From Ramlibacter sp. (GTDB lineage: Bacteria; Pseudomonadota; Gammaproteobacteria; Burkholderiales; Burkholderiaceae_C), in the NCBI GenBank assembly GCA_025351615.1, contig JANXVP010000524.1, positions 1 to 7,114 on the forward strand: DNA of 7,114 nucleotides, in the 5' to 3' direction. A program made the translations under genes and the position numbers. Of the stretch, positions 1 through 7,114 are shown piece after piece. Each line of letters begins with the position of its first letter. Position 1 is the stretch's first letter. The notes under the pieces are model-generated. The model worked only from the letters and a program-made list of their open reading frames with translations, was not told the DNA's origin and searched no databases.

Positions 1-726
<726 letters not shown>

Positions 727-740
<14 letters not shown>

Positions 741-1191
741 GCACCTGGTGCTGGATGCGGGCGTAGCGGTCGACGCCTGGATGGCCGACGGTGCCGAGAG
801 CAACGCGGCTCACCTGGTGCGGCTGGTGCAGGCCAGCGGTAACCGCCTGTGGGTGGCGGCGAGCACCCTCGCCACCATCGAGTCGCTGGCGCATAGGCGT
901 TGCCTGGCGGACGGCTTGCCGCCCGCGCAAGCCGCTGCGCGGGTGGCCCGATTCATGCACGATATGTTGCACGCGGCCCAGGTGCTCACCGCCTTCGGCT
1001 TCGAGCAGGACGCAATCTGCCGCACGGCTTCCTGCTTGGCCGATGCGCAGGTGGCGGCGGCGGTGCGCGCGCTCACCGGAGTGCCGCATTGCATCGTCAC
1101 CGACAAGCCCGATTTCGACAACCTCGGCGAAGTGCGCTGCCTGGACCCGGCTGCCGCCCGTGCCTGGCTGGTGCGCGCGGCCGAGCCCGGC
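727..1191 (+). other. N-terminal PIN-like (VapC-type) domain within the aminotransferase gene
   Basis: Residues 1-155 follow the PIN pattern. A first strand, [14 protein letters not shown] (6-19), carries Asp10, but with DAG where DxN is usual. A helix is followed by a strand and helix, [18 protein letters not shown] (41-58), with Glu52. Then comes [10 protein letters not shown] (104-113) with Asp106, and a strand ending [11 protein letters not shown] (123-133) with Asp126 and Asp129. The block closes with [11 protein letters not shown] (138-148), like the tail of many VapC-type proteins. The acidic positions of PIN nucleases are thus mostly kept, so RNase activity is possible but unproven. 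Alternatively it is a degenerate, structural or regulatory domain. No antitoxin-like gene is visible beside it. The assignment is by pattern and has not been confirmed by a profile search. Confidence 0.68.
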
Positions 1192-2295
1192 CACGCCTTG
1201 CAGGCGGTGCGTTTCGCCGACCTGCCCAGCCAGCAGGCGATGCTGCGGCCGCAGATCGAGGCAGGCATCGAAAATGTGCTGCGACACGGCCAGTACATCC
1301 AGGGCGCTGAAGTTGCCGCCTTCGAGCGCGCGCTGGCCGGTTATGTCGGCGCGGCACACTGCATCGGCGTGGGCAACGGCACGGATGCGCTGCAGATCGC
1401 GCTCATGGCGCTGGGCATCGGCCCCGGCGACGAGGTCATCGTGCCCGCCTTCAACTACATCGCGGCGGTTGAAGCCGTGCTGCTGCTGGGCGCGCAACCC
1501 GTCTTCGTCGACATCGACGCGCGCACCTACAATCTCGCCCCCATGCTGCTGGACATGGCAATCACGGCGCGCACCCGCGCCATCGTTCCGAGCAGCCTGT
1601 ACGGGCAGTGCGCCAACTTCGAGGCTATCAACCCGATCGCGGCGCGGCATGGGGTGCCGGTGATTGAGGACGCCGCCCAGAGCATGGGGGCCCAGATGCA
1701 CGGACGGCGCAGCGGCAACCTGAGCACGATCGCCTGCACCAGCTTTTTCCCGAGCAAGCCGCTGGGCGGCTACGGCGACGGCGGCGCGCTCATCACCAAC
1801 GATGCCGCGCTCGCGACGATGATGCGGCAGATCGCCACCCACGGCCAGGAGGGCCGTTATCGCCATGTCCGCCTTGGCGTCAACAGCCGGCTCGACACTT
1901 TGCAGGCCGCCGTGCTGCTGCCCAAGCTGCGTGCGCTGGACGACGAGATCGAGTGCCGGGAGCAGATCGCCTTGCGCTATGGCAGGCTGCTCGCTCCGAT
2001 GAAGGCGGTCGGCTTGCCCTGGGTGTCCCCAGACTACCGCAGCGCATGGGGCCAGTACACGATCCGAGTGCCCGATCGCGACCGCATTCGCAGCGTGATG
2101 GCGGAGCTCGGCGTTCCGGCGATCGTCCACTATCCGAAGCCGCTCCATCGCCAGCCTGTAATCGATCAGCCCGCGCTCACCCTGGCGCAGAGTGAAGCTG
2201 CCGCGCGCGAGGTGCTGAGCCTGCCCATGGGCCCATACCTGTCGGAAGTCGACCAGGACCGGGTGGTTGCCGCGCTCGCGCGCGCTCTGGCCTGA
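727..2295 (+). CDS. wbpE: PIN-like domain fused to DegT/DnrJ/EryC1 sugar aminotransferase (WbpE/WlbC-like)
   Basis: The 522-residue protein has two parts. Residues about 161-522 (362 residues, a normal whole length for the family) are a PLP-dependent aminotransferase that should convert the 3-keto sugar made by the WlbA/WbpB enzyme into UDP-2-acetamido-3-amino-2,3-dideoxyglucuronate, using glutamate as donor. Visible motifs are FADLPSQ (163-169), the usual start of such proteins; [11 protein letters not shown] (216-226); VIEDAAQS (312-319), whose Asp315 should contact the PLP ring nitrogen; and [16 protein letters not shown] (339-354), with Lys344 as the Schiff-base lysine. Both motif blocks closely match WbpE as remembered. 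Residues 1-155 are extra and read as a PIN-like fold, described separately. No stop or frame change separates the halves. A GTG at 1207 could start a stand-alone aminotransferase, but no good ribosome site precedes it. The gene overlaps the acetyltransferase by 14 bp and is the last of the sugar operon. Confidence 0.9.
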
Positions 2296-2412
2296 GCGTC
2301 AAAGGCCGCGTCTGGCGATATCAATTGCGTTGGTCAGAGCGCAGTTCGGGCACGAATGGCCACAGCTGGATAGAATCTAAGATTCTATTTGTAACCACAT
2401 GAGACACCGACC
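2296..2412 (+). promoter_or_regulatory. Intergenic region with the likely promoter of the photoreceptor operon
   Basis: This 117-bp gap separates the sugar operon from the PYP gene, while the genes before it overlap each other. Its second half (about 2363-2400) is clearly richer in A and T than the surroundings. TAGAAT at 2371-2376 resembles a -10 box, but no convincing -35 box lies 16-18 bp upstream; TTGCGT (2325) and TTGGTC (2330) are too far. The ribosome site before ATG 2413 is weak (GAG at 2401-2403). No hairpin with a T-run that would terminate the sugar operon was seen. Confidence 0.45.
2370..2388. promoter_or_regulatory. Perfect 19-bp inverted repeat, candidate operator upstream of pyp
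   Basis: ATAGAATCT-A-AGATTCTAT has 9-bp arms around a single central A, 24 bp upstream of the PYP start codon. The short spacer is typical of a site for a dimeric repressor or activator and cannot form an RNA hairpin loop. The left arm contains the TAGAAT -10 candidate, so binding there would affect initiation. The regulator is not encoded in the window. A MarR- or TetR-type factor responding to hydroxycinnamate is one speculative option. Confidence 0.5.
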
Positions 2413-2802
2413 ATGCTTGGAAACCTGAACGTCGTCGCCTTCGGCAAAAACGACATTGAAAACGCGCTTGGCAAGATGAGCGAATTCGAGATCAACCAGC
2501 TTGCCTTCGGCGCCGTCCAGCTCGACAGCGACGGCAAGATCCTGACCTACAACGCGGCAGAGGCCAGCATCACCGGACGCAATGCGGCTAGCGTGATCGG
2601 GAAGAACTTCTTCCAGGATATCGCACCGTGTACCAACGCACCGACCTTCAAAGGCGTGTTCGATGAAGGCGTCAAGAGCGGCGACCTCAATACCATGTTC
2701 GAGTACGTGTTCGACTACAACATGGCGCCGACCAAAGTGAAAATCCACATGAAGAAGGCGATCAGCGGCAACACCTTCTGGATCTTCGTCAAGCGCCTGT
2801 GA
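2413..2802 (+). CDS. pyp: Photoactive yellow protein (PYP), blue-light photoreceptor
   Basis: A soluble 129-residue PAS-fold photoreceptor that binds p-coumaric acid as a thioester and undergoes a photocycle driven by blue light. It aligns almost end to end with Halorhodospira halophila PYP (125 residues), with four extra N-terminal residues. Key chromophore residues are present with a +4 offset: Tyr46 (Tyr42), Glu50 (Glu46), Thr54 (Thr50), Arg56 (Arg52), the attachment Cys73 (Cys69) within IAPCT, and Met104 (Met100). Shared blocks include [20 protein letters not shown] (30-49), [14 protein letters not shown] (61-74), [11 protein letters not shown] (92-102) and [11 protein letters not shown] (106-116). 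All pocket residues being present suggests a functional receptor of the classic type. Base composition is lower in GC than the flanking genes, partly because of its Lys, Asn, Ile and Phe content. The stop overlaps the next start as GTGA. The downstream signalling partner is unknown. Confidence 0.97.
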   Translation: MLGNLNVVAFGKNDIENALGKMSEFEINQLAFGAVQLDSDGKILTYNAAEASITGRNAASVIGKNFFQDIAPCTNAPTFKGVFDEGVKSGDLNTMFEYVFDYNMAPTKVKIHMKKAISGNTFWIFVKRL

Positions 2803-4067
2803 CCCAGGCGGCCGGCGAGTGTGGCGCGGCCGTTGGCGCTGCGCCATGGTGGCAGGCACGCCCGGTGCTGCGGCGCTTCGTCGCCGACCTGATCGAAGAC
2901 GAGTTGTTGCGGCTTCGCCGCAGCGGCGCGTCCGTCGCGCAGCCGTGGCCAGAGGAACTCACCCTGGAGCAGGACCTTGGCGTCGATTCGCTGGAACGTC
3001 TGACGCTGGCGGCCGCGTTGGCTGAGAGCCTGCATTTACACCAGTCGGGCATCGAGGACTACCTCCTGGCCAGGCGGTCGCTCGGCGACTGGATCGACGT
3101 CGCCGATGCGGGTCTGACCCGTTTTTCCAGCGAACTGACCTTTCGCACCTCGGGCAGCAGCGGCGTCCCCAAACCGTGTCTTCATCAGCTCTCGTCGCTG
3201 CAGCAGGAAATCGACCAGCTCGCCGTCCTGTTCGAGGGCCGACAGCGCATTTTGTCGGCGGTGCCTAGCCACCATATTTATGGTTTCCTGTTCAACGTCC
3301 TGCTGTCGCGCGCGTTGGGCCTCGATCCGGAAGCGGTCATCGACCTGCGGCGCAGCACACCCGCCTGGCTGGCGCGTGGAGCCATGCCCGGCGACCTCTT
3401 GATCGGCCACCCGGACTTCTGGGAAGCGGTGGCCCGGACCGTGCCGCGATTGCCGGCGGACCTGGTGGGCGTGACGTCCACTGCGCCGTGCCCCGACCAC
3501 GTCAGCGACGCGATCGAGAAAGCCGGCATCGCGCGGCTGGCCCACATCTACGGGTCTTCAGAGACCGCTGGAATCGGCTGGCGGTGGTCGTACCGCGACC
3601 CGTATTCGCTGTTTGCGCATTGGAGTTTTTCAGCCGACCACGCTGACCAGCTGCTGCGACGGCTACCGGACGGCCGGCAGCAAGCGCATGCTTGCCAGGA
3701 CCGGCTCGACCGGCTCGGTCCCTGCTCTTTCAATGTTGCGTCCCGACACGACGAAGGGGTGCAGGTGGGTGGCGTCAACGTGTTCCCCTCGCGCGTCGAG
3801 GCGGCGCTGAAACGGCACCCGCTGGTGCAGGATGCTGTGGTTCGCCTGATGCGACCGGACGAAGGAACCCGCCTGAAGGCGTACGTCGTGCCCCGGTCAG
3901 CTGTCGCCGACACCGCGCTGTTGGTGGCCGACTTGCGCCGCTGGATCGACGCGCACTTGACAGTGCCTGAGCGGCCGAAGTCGATTCGCCTCGGAACCCG
4001 TCTGCCGGTCACGGTGTCCGGCAAGCATTCGGACTGGGACGCTGGGACCAGTGACGCAGCGCAGTAG
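2799..4067 (+). CDS. pcl: p-Coumarate-activating acyl-adenylate ligase for PYP (4-coumarate--CoA ligase, PYP activation type)
   Basis: A 422-residue ANL-superfamily enzyme, short beside plant 4-coumarate:CoA ligases (about 540). By family and by its position directly after pyp, it should activate p-coumarate with ATP to a thioester for transfer to the PYP cysteine. Visible adenylation motifs are [13 protein letters not shown] (114-126, P-loop), [12 protein letters not shown] (251-262), [14 protein letters not shown] (324-337) and LPVTVSGK (402-409), with Lys409 as the usual catalytic lysine. QDR (300-302) stands where the conserved hinge-side TGD motif is expected. The first 100 residues look like a carrier domain (separate entry). 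The GTG start at 2799 overlaps the pyp stop as GTGA with no clear ribosome site, so reinitiation after pyp is likely. The acceptor (CoA or a carrier pantetheine) cannot be decided from sequence alone. Confidence 0.88.
   Translation: MTQAAGECGAAVGAAPWWQARPVLRRFVADLIEDELLRLRRSGASVAQPWPEELTLEQDLGVDSLERLTLAAALAESLHLHQSGIEDYLLARRSLGDWIDVADAGLTRFSSELTFRTSGSSGVPKPCLHQLSSLQQEIDQLAVLFEGRQRILSAVPSHHIYGFLFNVLLSRALGLDPEAVIDLRRSTPAWLARGAMPGDLLIGHPDFWEAVARTVPRLPADLVGVTSTAPCPDHVSDAIEKAGIARLAHIYGSSETAGIGWRWSYRDPYSLFAHWSFSADHADQLLRRLPDGRQQAHACQDRLDRLGPCSFNVASRHDEGVQVGGVNVFPSRVEAALKRHPLVQDAVVRLMRPDEGTRLKAYVVPRSAVADTALLVADLRRWIDAHLTVPERPKSIRLGTRLPVTVSGKHSDWDAGTSDAAQ
2862..3101 (+). other. Carrier-protein-like N-terminal segment of the coumarate ligase
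   Basis: Residues about 22-101 contain a first helix ([17 protein letters not shown], 23-39), a loop, then [19 protein letters not shown] (56-74) and a later helix (SLGDWIDVA, 94-102). The LGVDSL core matches the phosphopantetheine attachment motif of acyl and peptidyl carrier proteins, with Ser64 (codon 2988-2990) as the possible modified residue. If modified, it could hold the coumaroyl thioester in cis. It may equally be an inherited feature of the whole PYP-ligase family, modified or not. Confidence 0.55.
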
Positions 4068-4141
4068 CACTGACCTGCGAATCGTCCGGTCGGCAGGGCA
4101 GGCCGTTCGCGCCGATATAGTTGCGCAATGGATGGTGCGCG
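4068..4141 (+). other. Intergenic gap between the coumarate ligase and the EamA transporter
   Basis: This 74-bp gap has no clear terminator. GCGCA (4123-4127) and TGCGC (4136-4140) could pair in a weak 5-bp stem just before ATG 4142. AGGGCAGG at 4095-4102 is too far from TTG 4121 to serve as its ribosome site. No convincing promoter was found, so read-through from the photoreceptor genes is plausible. Confidence 0.35.
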
Positions 4142-5083
4142 ATGGCGGTTGAGGCGAAACGTTCCCCACGACGCAATGTGGTGCTGCGACGCGCCGGCGT
4201 GGCGCGACGTCGTGTCGCACGGCTGCCTCCAGCGGTTCGCGGCCTGCTCTGGGCCGTTTTGTCGGGCCTGTTGTTCGTCCTCCTGAACACGCTGATGCGC
4301 GGCCTGGCGCTGGCGCTGGATGCCTTCCAGACCCAGTTTCTGCGCTATGCATTCGGCTTGCTGGTGATGACACCGTTTATCCTGCGCAGCGGAATCGGCG
4401 CCTTCCAGCCGCACAACGTGAAGGGCCAGTTCCTGCGCGGCGCTGTCCACACCGTCGGCCTTGGACTGTGGTTTATCGCGATCCCGCACATCACGCTGGC
4501 GGACACCACGGCCCTTGGATTCACCACGCCCATCTTCATCATGATCGGCGCCGTGCTGGTGTTCCGGGAGCGGTTGCGCTGGGAGCGCTGGCTGGCTGCC
4601 GCGATCGGCTTCGCCGGCGTGCTGATCGTGGTCGCGCCGAAACTGTCCGGTGGCGGCGGCTCCTACATGCTGATCATGCTGACTTCCGCGCCGATTTTCG
4701 CCGCGTCCTTTCTCATGACCAAGGCGTTGACGCGGCACGACCGGACCGAAGTCATCGTGGTCTGGCAATCCATCAGCGTTGCGCTGTGCAGCCTGCCACT
4801 GGGCCTGCTGCATTGGCACTGGCCTTCGGCGTGGCAGTGGGGAACTTTCGTGTTGTGCGGCATGCTGGGAAGCGCCGGCCACTACTGCCTCACGCGCTCC
4901 TTCACCATCGCCGACATTTCGGCGACGCAGTCGGTGAAATTCCTGGATCTGGTCTGGGCTGCGGCGCTGGGGTGGCTGGTGTTCTCGGACGTTCCCAGCC
5001 GCTCCACCCTGATCGGCGGTGTCGTGATCTGCGCCTCGACGCTGTGGATCGCGCGCCGCGAGGGCAAGCGTTCTCCGGCCTGA
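4142..5083 (+). CDS. EamA/DMT-superfamily inner-membrane transporter
   Basis: A 313-residue membrane protein of the drug/metabolite transporter superfamily. About ten hydrophobic segments are visible, for example GLLWAVLSGLLFVLLNTLM (34-52), FLRYAFGLLVMTPFIL (66-81), FIMIGAVLVF (132-141), AAAIGFAGVLIVVAP (152-166), YMLIMLTSAPIFAASFL (175-191) and IGGVVICASTLWIA (291-304), arranged as two EamA repeats. VFRERLRWERW (140-150) and FSDVPSRSTLIGG (281-293) are the usual repeat-end segments. The N-terminus is rich in Arg and Lys. A longer frame begins at TTG 4121; ATG 4142 is preferred because it is a stronger codon with GGATGG upstream, though neither site is good. It follows the ligase by 74 bp on the same strand and may share its transcript. 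The substrate cannot be predicted; a link to hydroxycinnamate traffic is only a guess from position. Confidence 0.9.
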   Translation: MAVEAKRSPRRNVVLRRAGVARRRVARLPPAVRGLLWAVLSGLLFVLLNTLMRGLALALDAFQTQFLRYAFGLLVMTPFILRSGIGAFQPHNVKGQFLRGAVHTVGLGLWFIAIPHITLADTTALGFTTPIFIMIGAVLVFRERLRWERWLAAAIGFAGVLIVVAPKLSGGGGSYMLIMLTSAPIFAASFLMTKALTRHDRTEVIVVWQSISVALCSLPLGLLHWHWPSAWQWGTFVLCGMLGSAGHYCLTRSFTIADISATQSVKFLDLVWAAALGWLVFSDVPSRSTLIGGVVICASTLWIARREGKRSPA

Positions 5084-5097
5084 CCGCCGCAACCCAT

Positions 5098-6861
5098 TCA
5101 GGCAGGGGTTTCCTTGAGCCGGAAGGCGGGACCATCCCCCGCGCCAGCGCTGGCTTCGATTTCCCAGCGGCGGTTATGGAAGGCTTCCAGAGCCGGCCGG
5201 TGGGCGATCGAGACGATCGCGCCATGCGCTTTGCGGACGCGCTCGAGAAGCGTGGTGTAGAGGCTTTCTTCCGCCTTGGCGTCCAGCGCGCTGGTGGCCT
5301 CGTCGGCAAGCACCCAGCGCGGGTTTTTCAGCAACACCCGGGCGATCGCCAGTCGCTGCCGCTCTCCGCCCGACAGCTTCTGGCTCCAGGCATCTTCGTC
5401 GTCCAGCCGTAGCGCCAGTTGCGGCAGCAGGGCGTCCATCAGTGCCTGCCTGAGGGCGTCATCGGTGTAGCGGCTCGCCGGGTCCGGGTACGCCACGGCG
5501 TCGCGCAGCGGGCCATCCGGGAAGTACGGATTTTGTGGAATGCACATCAAGTCGTCTGGCACCTCAACCTTGCCCGACGCAAACGGCCAGATCCCCCCGA
5601 ACGCCCGGAACAAGGTCGACTTGCCACTGCCTGAAGGTCCCTTGATGAGGACCGAGTCGCCGGGGTCGACGCGCAGCGACAGGTGTGTCATCAGCCGGCT
5701 TCCGTTCGGCAGGCCAAGCGCCAGGTCCTGCGCAATCAGCGAATCGGAGGCGCCGGATACCACCGTGCCTTGCGTCGTGGACTGGGCGCGGACGCTTTCC
5801 TCGAAGCTCGTCAGCCGGTCGGTGGTGGCGCGCCAGGCCGCCAGCGAGCTGTAGTTGTCGACCAGCCACGACAGTGAGTCCTGCACCCGCCCGAACGCGG
5901 AAGAGATCTGCATCAGCTCTCCGAGCTGGATCGCGCCGCTGAAAAATCGCGGCGCCGCCACCAGGAAGGGAAACACGACAGCGGCCTGGCCGAAGAAGGT
6001 GTTGAACCAGATCAGGTTCTTCTGTGCCCTGATCAATTGCAGGTAATTCGCGAGCACCCGCGAGAAACGCATGTCCAGATGTTGCCGCTCGACCTGCTCG
6101 CCCTTGTCCAGGGCAATTGCTTCGCTGTATTCGCGCACCCGCACCATGTGGTGCCGGAAATCGGCCTCGTAGCGCTGCTGCTGGAAGTTCAGCGGAATCT
6201 GGCGCCGGCCGATGTAGTGCGTGAGGACGCTGCCCGCAGCGCAGTACACCACTGCGGCCCACACCATGAAGCCCGTGATTTCATACGTCGAGCCGTCCCA
6301 TGAGAAGGTGAAGCCGCCGCTCAGACCCCACAGGATACCGACGAAGCTGGCCAGCGTCACGAGCGCGTTTAACAGGCCCATGGTGAGGGACACCGTGTAG
6401 CCGGTGAACAGGTTCAGGTCTTCCTGGATCCGCTGGTCGGGGTTGTCGGGAGTGCCGGCGGCATCGGAAAAGCGGGCTAGTTCCATCCGGTAGAAGGCCT
6501 TCGCCGAGAGCCAGCGCTCCAGATAGTGCGTCGTCATCCACGCCCGCCAGCGCACCTCGAGCAGCTGGGTGAGGTAGAACTTGTAGACGGCAATGACGAT
6601 GTAGCCGAACGCGATATAGGTGAAGCGCAGCAGCTGGTGCCAGAACACCGGCTGGTCGCGCTTTTCGAGCGCGTCGTAAAACAGCCGGTTCCAGTCGGTC
6701 AGCAGCACCAGCATGTAGACCGCGCCCAGGTTCAGCAGCACGATAGCCAGCAACAACGCGCGGGCCTTCCAGCGTTCTTCGGATCGAAAATACGGCACAG
6801 TGAGGGCCCAGACTTTGCGCGCGGTGCTCCCGAACAAAGCGAATTTGGTGACCAGTTGCAT
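5098..6861 (-). CDS. SbmA/BacA-YddA type ABC transporter, fused permease and ATP-binding protein
   Basis: A 587-residue half-transporter with an N-terminal membrane domain and C-terminal ATPase, expected to work as an inner-membrane dimer. The membrane part (about 30-345) has hydrophobic segments at 33-54, 80-98, 161-180, 196-215 and 291-304. It includes NPDQRIQEDLNLF (140-152), a hallmark of the SbmA/BacA and ABCD-like group. The ATPase part has Walker A GPSGSGKST (408-416), Q-loop IPQNPYF (441-447), signature LSGGERQRLAIAR (496-508), Walker B WVLADEATSALD (516-527) and the switch histidine in IAHRP (His554). All catalytic elements are intact. Relatives import peptides or related compounds, or act on long-chain acyl or cobalamin-like substrates; the substrate here is unknown. 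Start ATG 6859-6861 has AAGGA 8 bases upstream. Its 3' end converges on the EamA gene with 14 bp between stops. Confidence 0.93.
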   Translation of the reverse strand: MQLVTKFALFGSTARKVWALTVPYFRSEERWKARALLLAIVLLNLGAVYMLVLLTDWNRLFYDALEKRDQPVFWHQLLRFTYIAFGYIVIAVYKFYLTQLLEVRWRAWMTTHYLERWLSAKAFYRMELARFSDAAGTPDNPDQRIQEDLNLFTGYTVSLTMGLLNALVTLASFVGILWGLSGGFTFSWDGSTYEITGFMVWAAVVYCAAGSVLTHYIGRRQIPLNFQQQRYEADFRHHMVRVREYSEAIALDKGEQVERQHLDMRFSRVLANYLQLIRAQKNLIWFNTFFGQAAVVFPFLVAAPRFFSGAIQLGELMQISSAFGRVQDSLSWLVDNYSSLAAWRATTDRLTSFEESVRAQSTTQGTVVSGASDSLIAQDLALGLPNGSRLMTHLSLRVDPGDSVLIKGPSGSGKSTLFRAFGGIWPFASGKVEVPDDLMCIPQNPYFPDGPLRDAVAYPDPASRYTDDALRQALMDALLPQLALRLDDEDAWSQKLSGGERQRLAIARVLLKNPRWVLADEATSALDAKAEESLYTTLLERVRKAHGAIVSIAHRPALEAFHNRRWEIEASAGAGDGPAFRLKETPA

Positions 6862-6869
6862 GCGTTGCG

Positions 6870-6884
6870 TCCTTCAGCTGAAGG
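6870..6884 (-). promoter_or_regulatory. Ribosome binding site and overlapping 14-bp palindrome before the ABC transporter
   Basis: On the minus strand, AAGGA (complement of 6870-6874) sits 8 bases before ATG 6861 and supports that start. CCTTCAGCTGAAGG at 6871-6884 is a perfect 14-bp palindrome sharing most of that site. It could be a protein-binding site or affect translation, or it could be chance. Confidence 0.5.
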
Positions 6885-6917
6885 CAAGTATCGTAGCGCC
6901 CCAAGCGCTGCGCAGAC

Positions 6918-7114
6918 TCAGGAGGACGGGTTGGAAATGCCGCTGTCGACATGACCCGAGGGCACATGGCGGGACGCATGGTCGACGTGGCCGGTCTGGT
7001 CGTCGAAAAAGAAGTCCGGCTCGAATTCGCGCAGGAATTCGCCCTTTGCCAGGCCGCCTAGGAACATCGCCTCGTCGACGTGGATATTCCAGTTCATCAG
7101 CGTGCGAATCGCCC
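6918..7114 (-). CDS. C-terminal part of a cytosolic-type 5'-nucleotidase, 5' truncated
   Basis: The last 64 codons plus two bases of the preceding codon are present, ending at TGA (complement of 6918-6920). The peptide includes WNIHVDEAMFLGGLAKGEFL (residues 8-27 of the visible part), then FEPDFFFDDQTGHVDHASRH (30-49) and VPSGHVDSGI (50-59). The FLGGLxKGxFL, DxFFDDQ and HVPxGHV blocks are characteristic of bacterial 5'-nucleotidases related to the mammalian NT5C1 family, which dephosphorylate nucleoside monophosphates in the cytosol. The FFDDQ block belongs to the HAD-like end of the active site; the nucleophile motif lies outside the window. It lies 56 bp upstream of the ABC transporter on the same strand and may share its transcript. 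No terminator was found in the gap. Confidence 0.82.
   Translation of the reverse strand, partial: AIRTLMNWNIHVDEAMFLGGLAKGEFLREFEPDFFFDDQTGHVDHASRHVPSGHVDSGISNPSS

Noticed and set aside
2399..2428. Nine-codon upstream frame (ATG 2399 to TGA 2428) overlapping the pyp start out of frame
   Set aside because: It has no ribosome site of its own and no attenuator-like codon bias; most likely chance.
4123..4140. GCGCA/TGCGC hairpin just before the EamA gene as a terminator
   Set aside because: The stem is only 5 bp with an 8-base loop and no T-run follows.
3548..5092. Open frame of 514 codons on the minus strand across the ligase and EamA genes
   Set aside because: It is antisense to two recognised genes, its composition is Gln/Arg/Asp-rich and repetitive like a shadow frame, and no motif was recognised.
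5084..5097. Bidirectional terminator between the convergent EamA and ABC genes
   Set aside because: The 14-bp gap has no inverted repeat or T/A runs; any terminator would have to lie within coding sequence.
6895..6909. AGCGC/GCGCT hairpin between the 5'-nucleotidase and the ABC transporter as a terminator
   Set aside because: The stem is short and no U-run follows on the minus strand; read-through is more likely.

Overview
The window is GC-rich, densely packed bacterial chromosome that looks like a betaproteobacterium. The base composition, the gene families and the Bordetella-like order of the sugar genes point that way, but no rRNA or species marker is present, so this is inference. No tRNA, rRNA, CRISPR array, insertion sequence or phage gene was seen.

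Layout: (1) Positions 1-2295, plus strand, hold the tail of a nucleotide-sugar biosynthesis operon. It contains the C-terminal end of a WlbA/WbpB-like Gfo/Idh/MocA dehydrogenase, a WlbB/WbpD-like hexapeptide N-acetyltransferase and a WlbC/WbpE-like PLP aminotransferase. These are the oxidation, transamination and acetylation enzymes that turn UDP-GlcNAcA into UDP-2,3-diacetamido-2,3-dideoxyglucuronate for LPS or other surface polysaccharide. The aminotransferase carries about 155 extra N-terminal residues that read as a PIN-like (VapC-type nuclease fold) domain, in one uninterrupted frame with it. (2) A 117-bp AT-enriched gap (2296-2412) contains a perfect 19-bp inverted repeat. (3) Positions 2413-4067, plus strand, encode a photoactive yellow protein (PYP) blue-light receptor, followed with a GTGA overlap by a compact acyl-adenylate enzyme that should activate its p-coumarate chromophore. 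That enzyme has a carrier-protein-like N-terminal segment with a GVDSL motif. (4) Positions 4142-5083, plus strand, encode an EamA/DMT-family membrane transporter. (5) On the minus strand, convergent with it, is an SbmA/BacA-YddA type fused permease/ATPase ABC transporter (5098-6861), preceded by the C-terminal part of a cytosolic-type 5'-nucleotidase (6918-7114).

The two strongest points are the PIN-like/aminotransferase fusion and the PYP plus activating-ligase photoreceptor module behind a palindromic operator candidate. No tyrosine ammonia lyase is seen in the window, so the source of p-coumarate has to be elsewhere or outside the cell.
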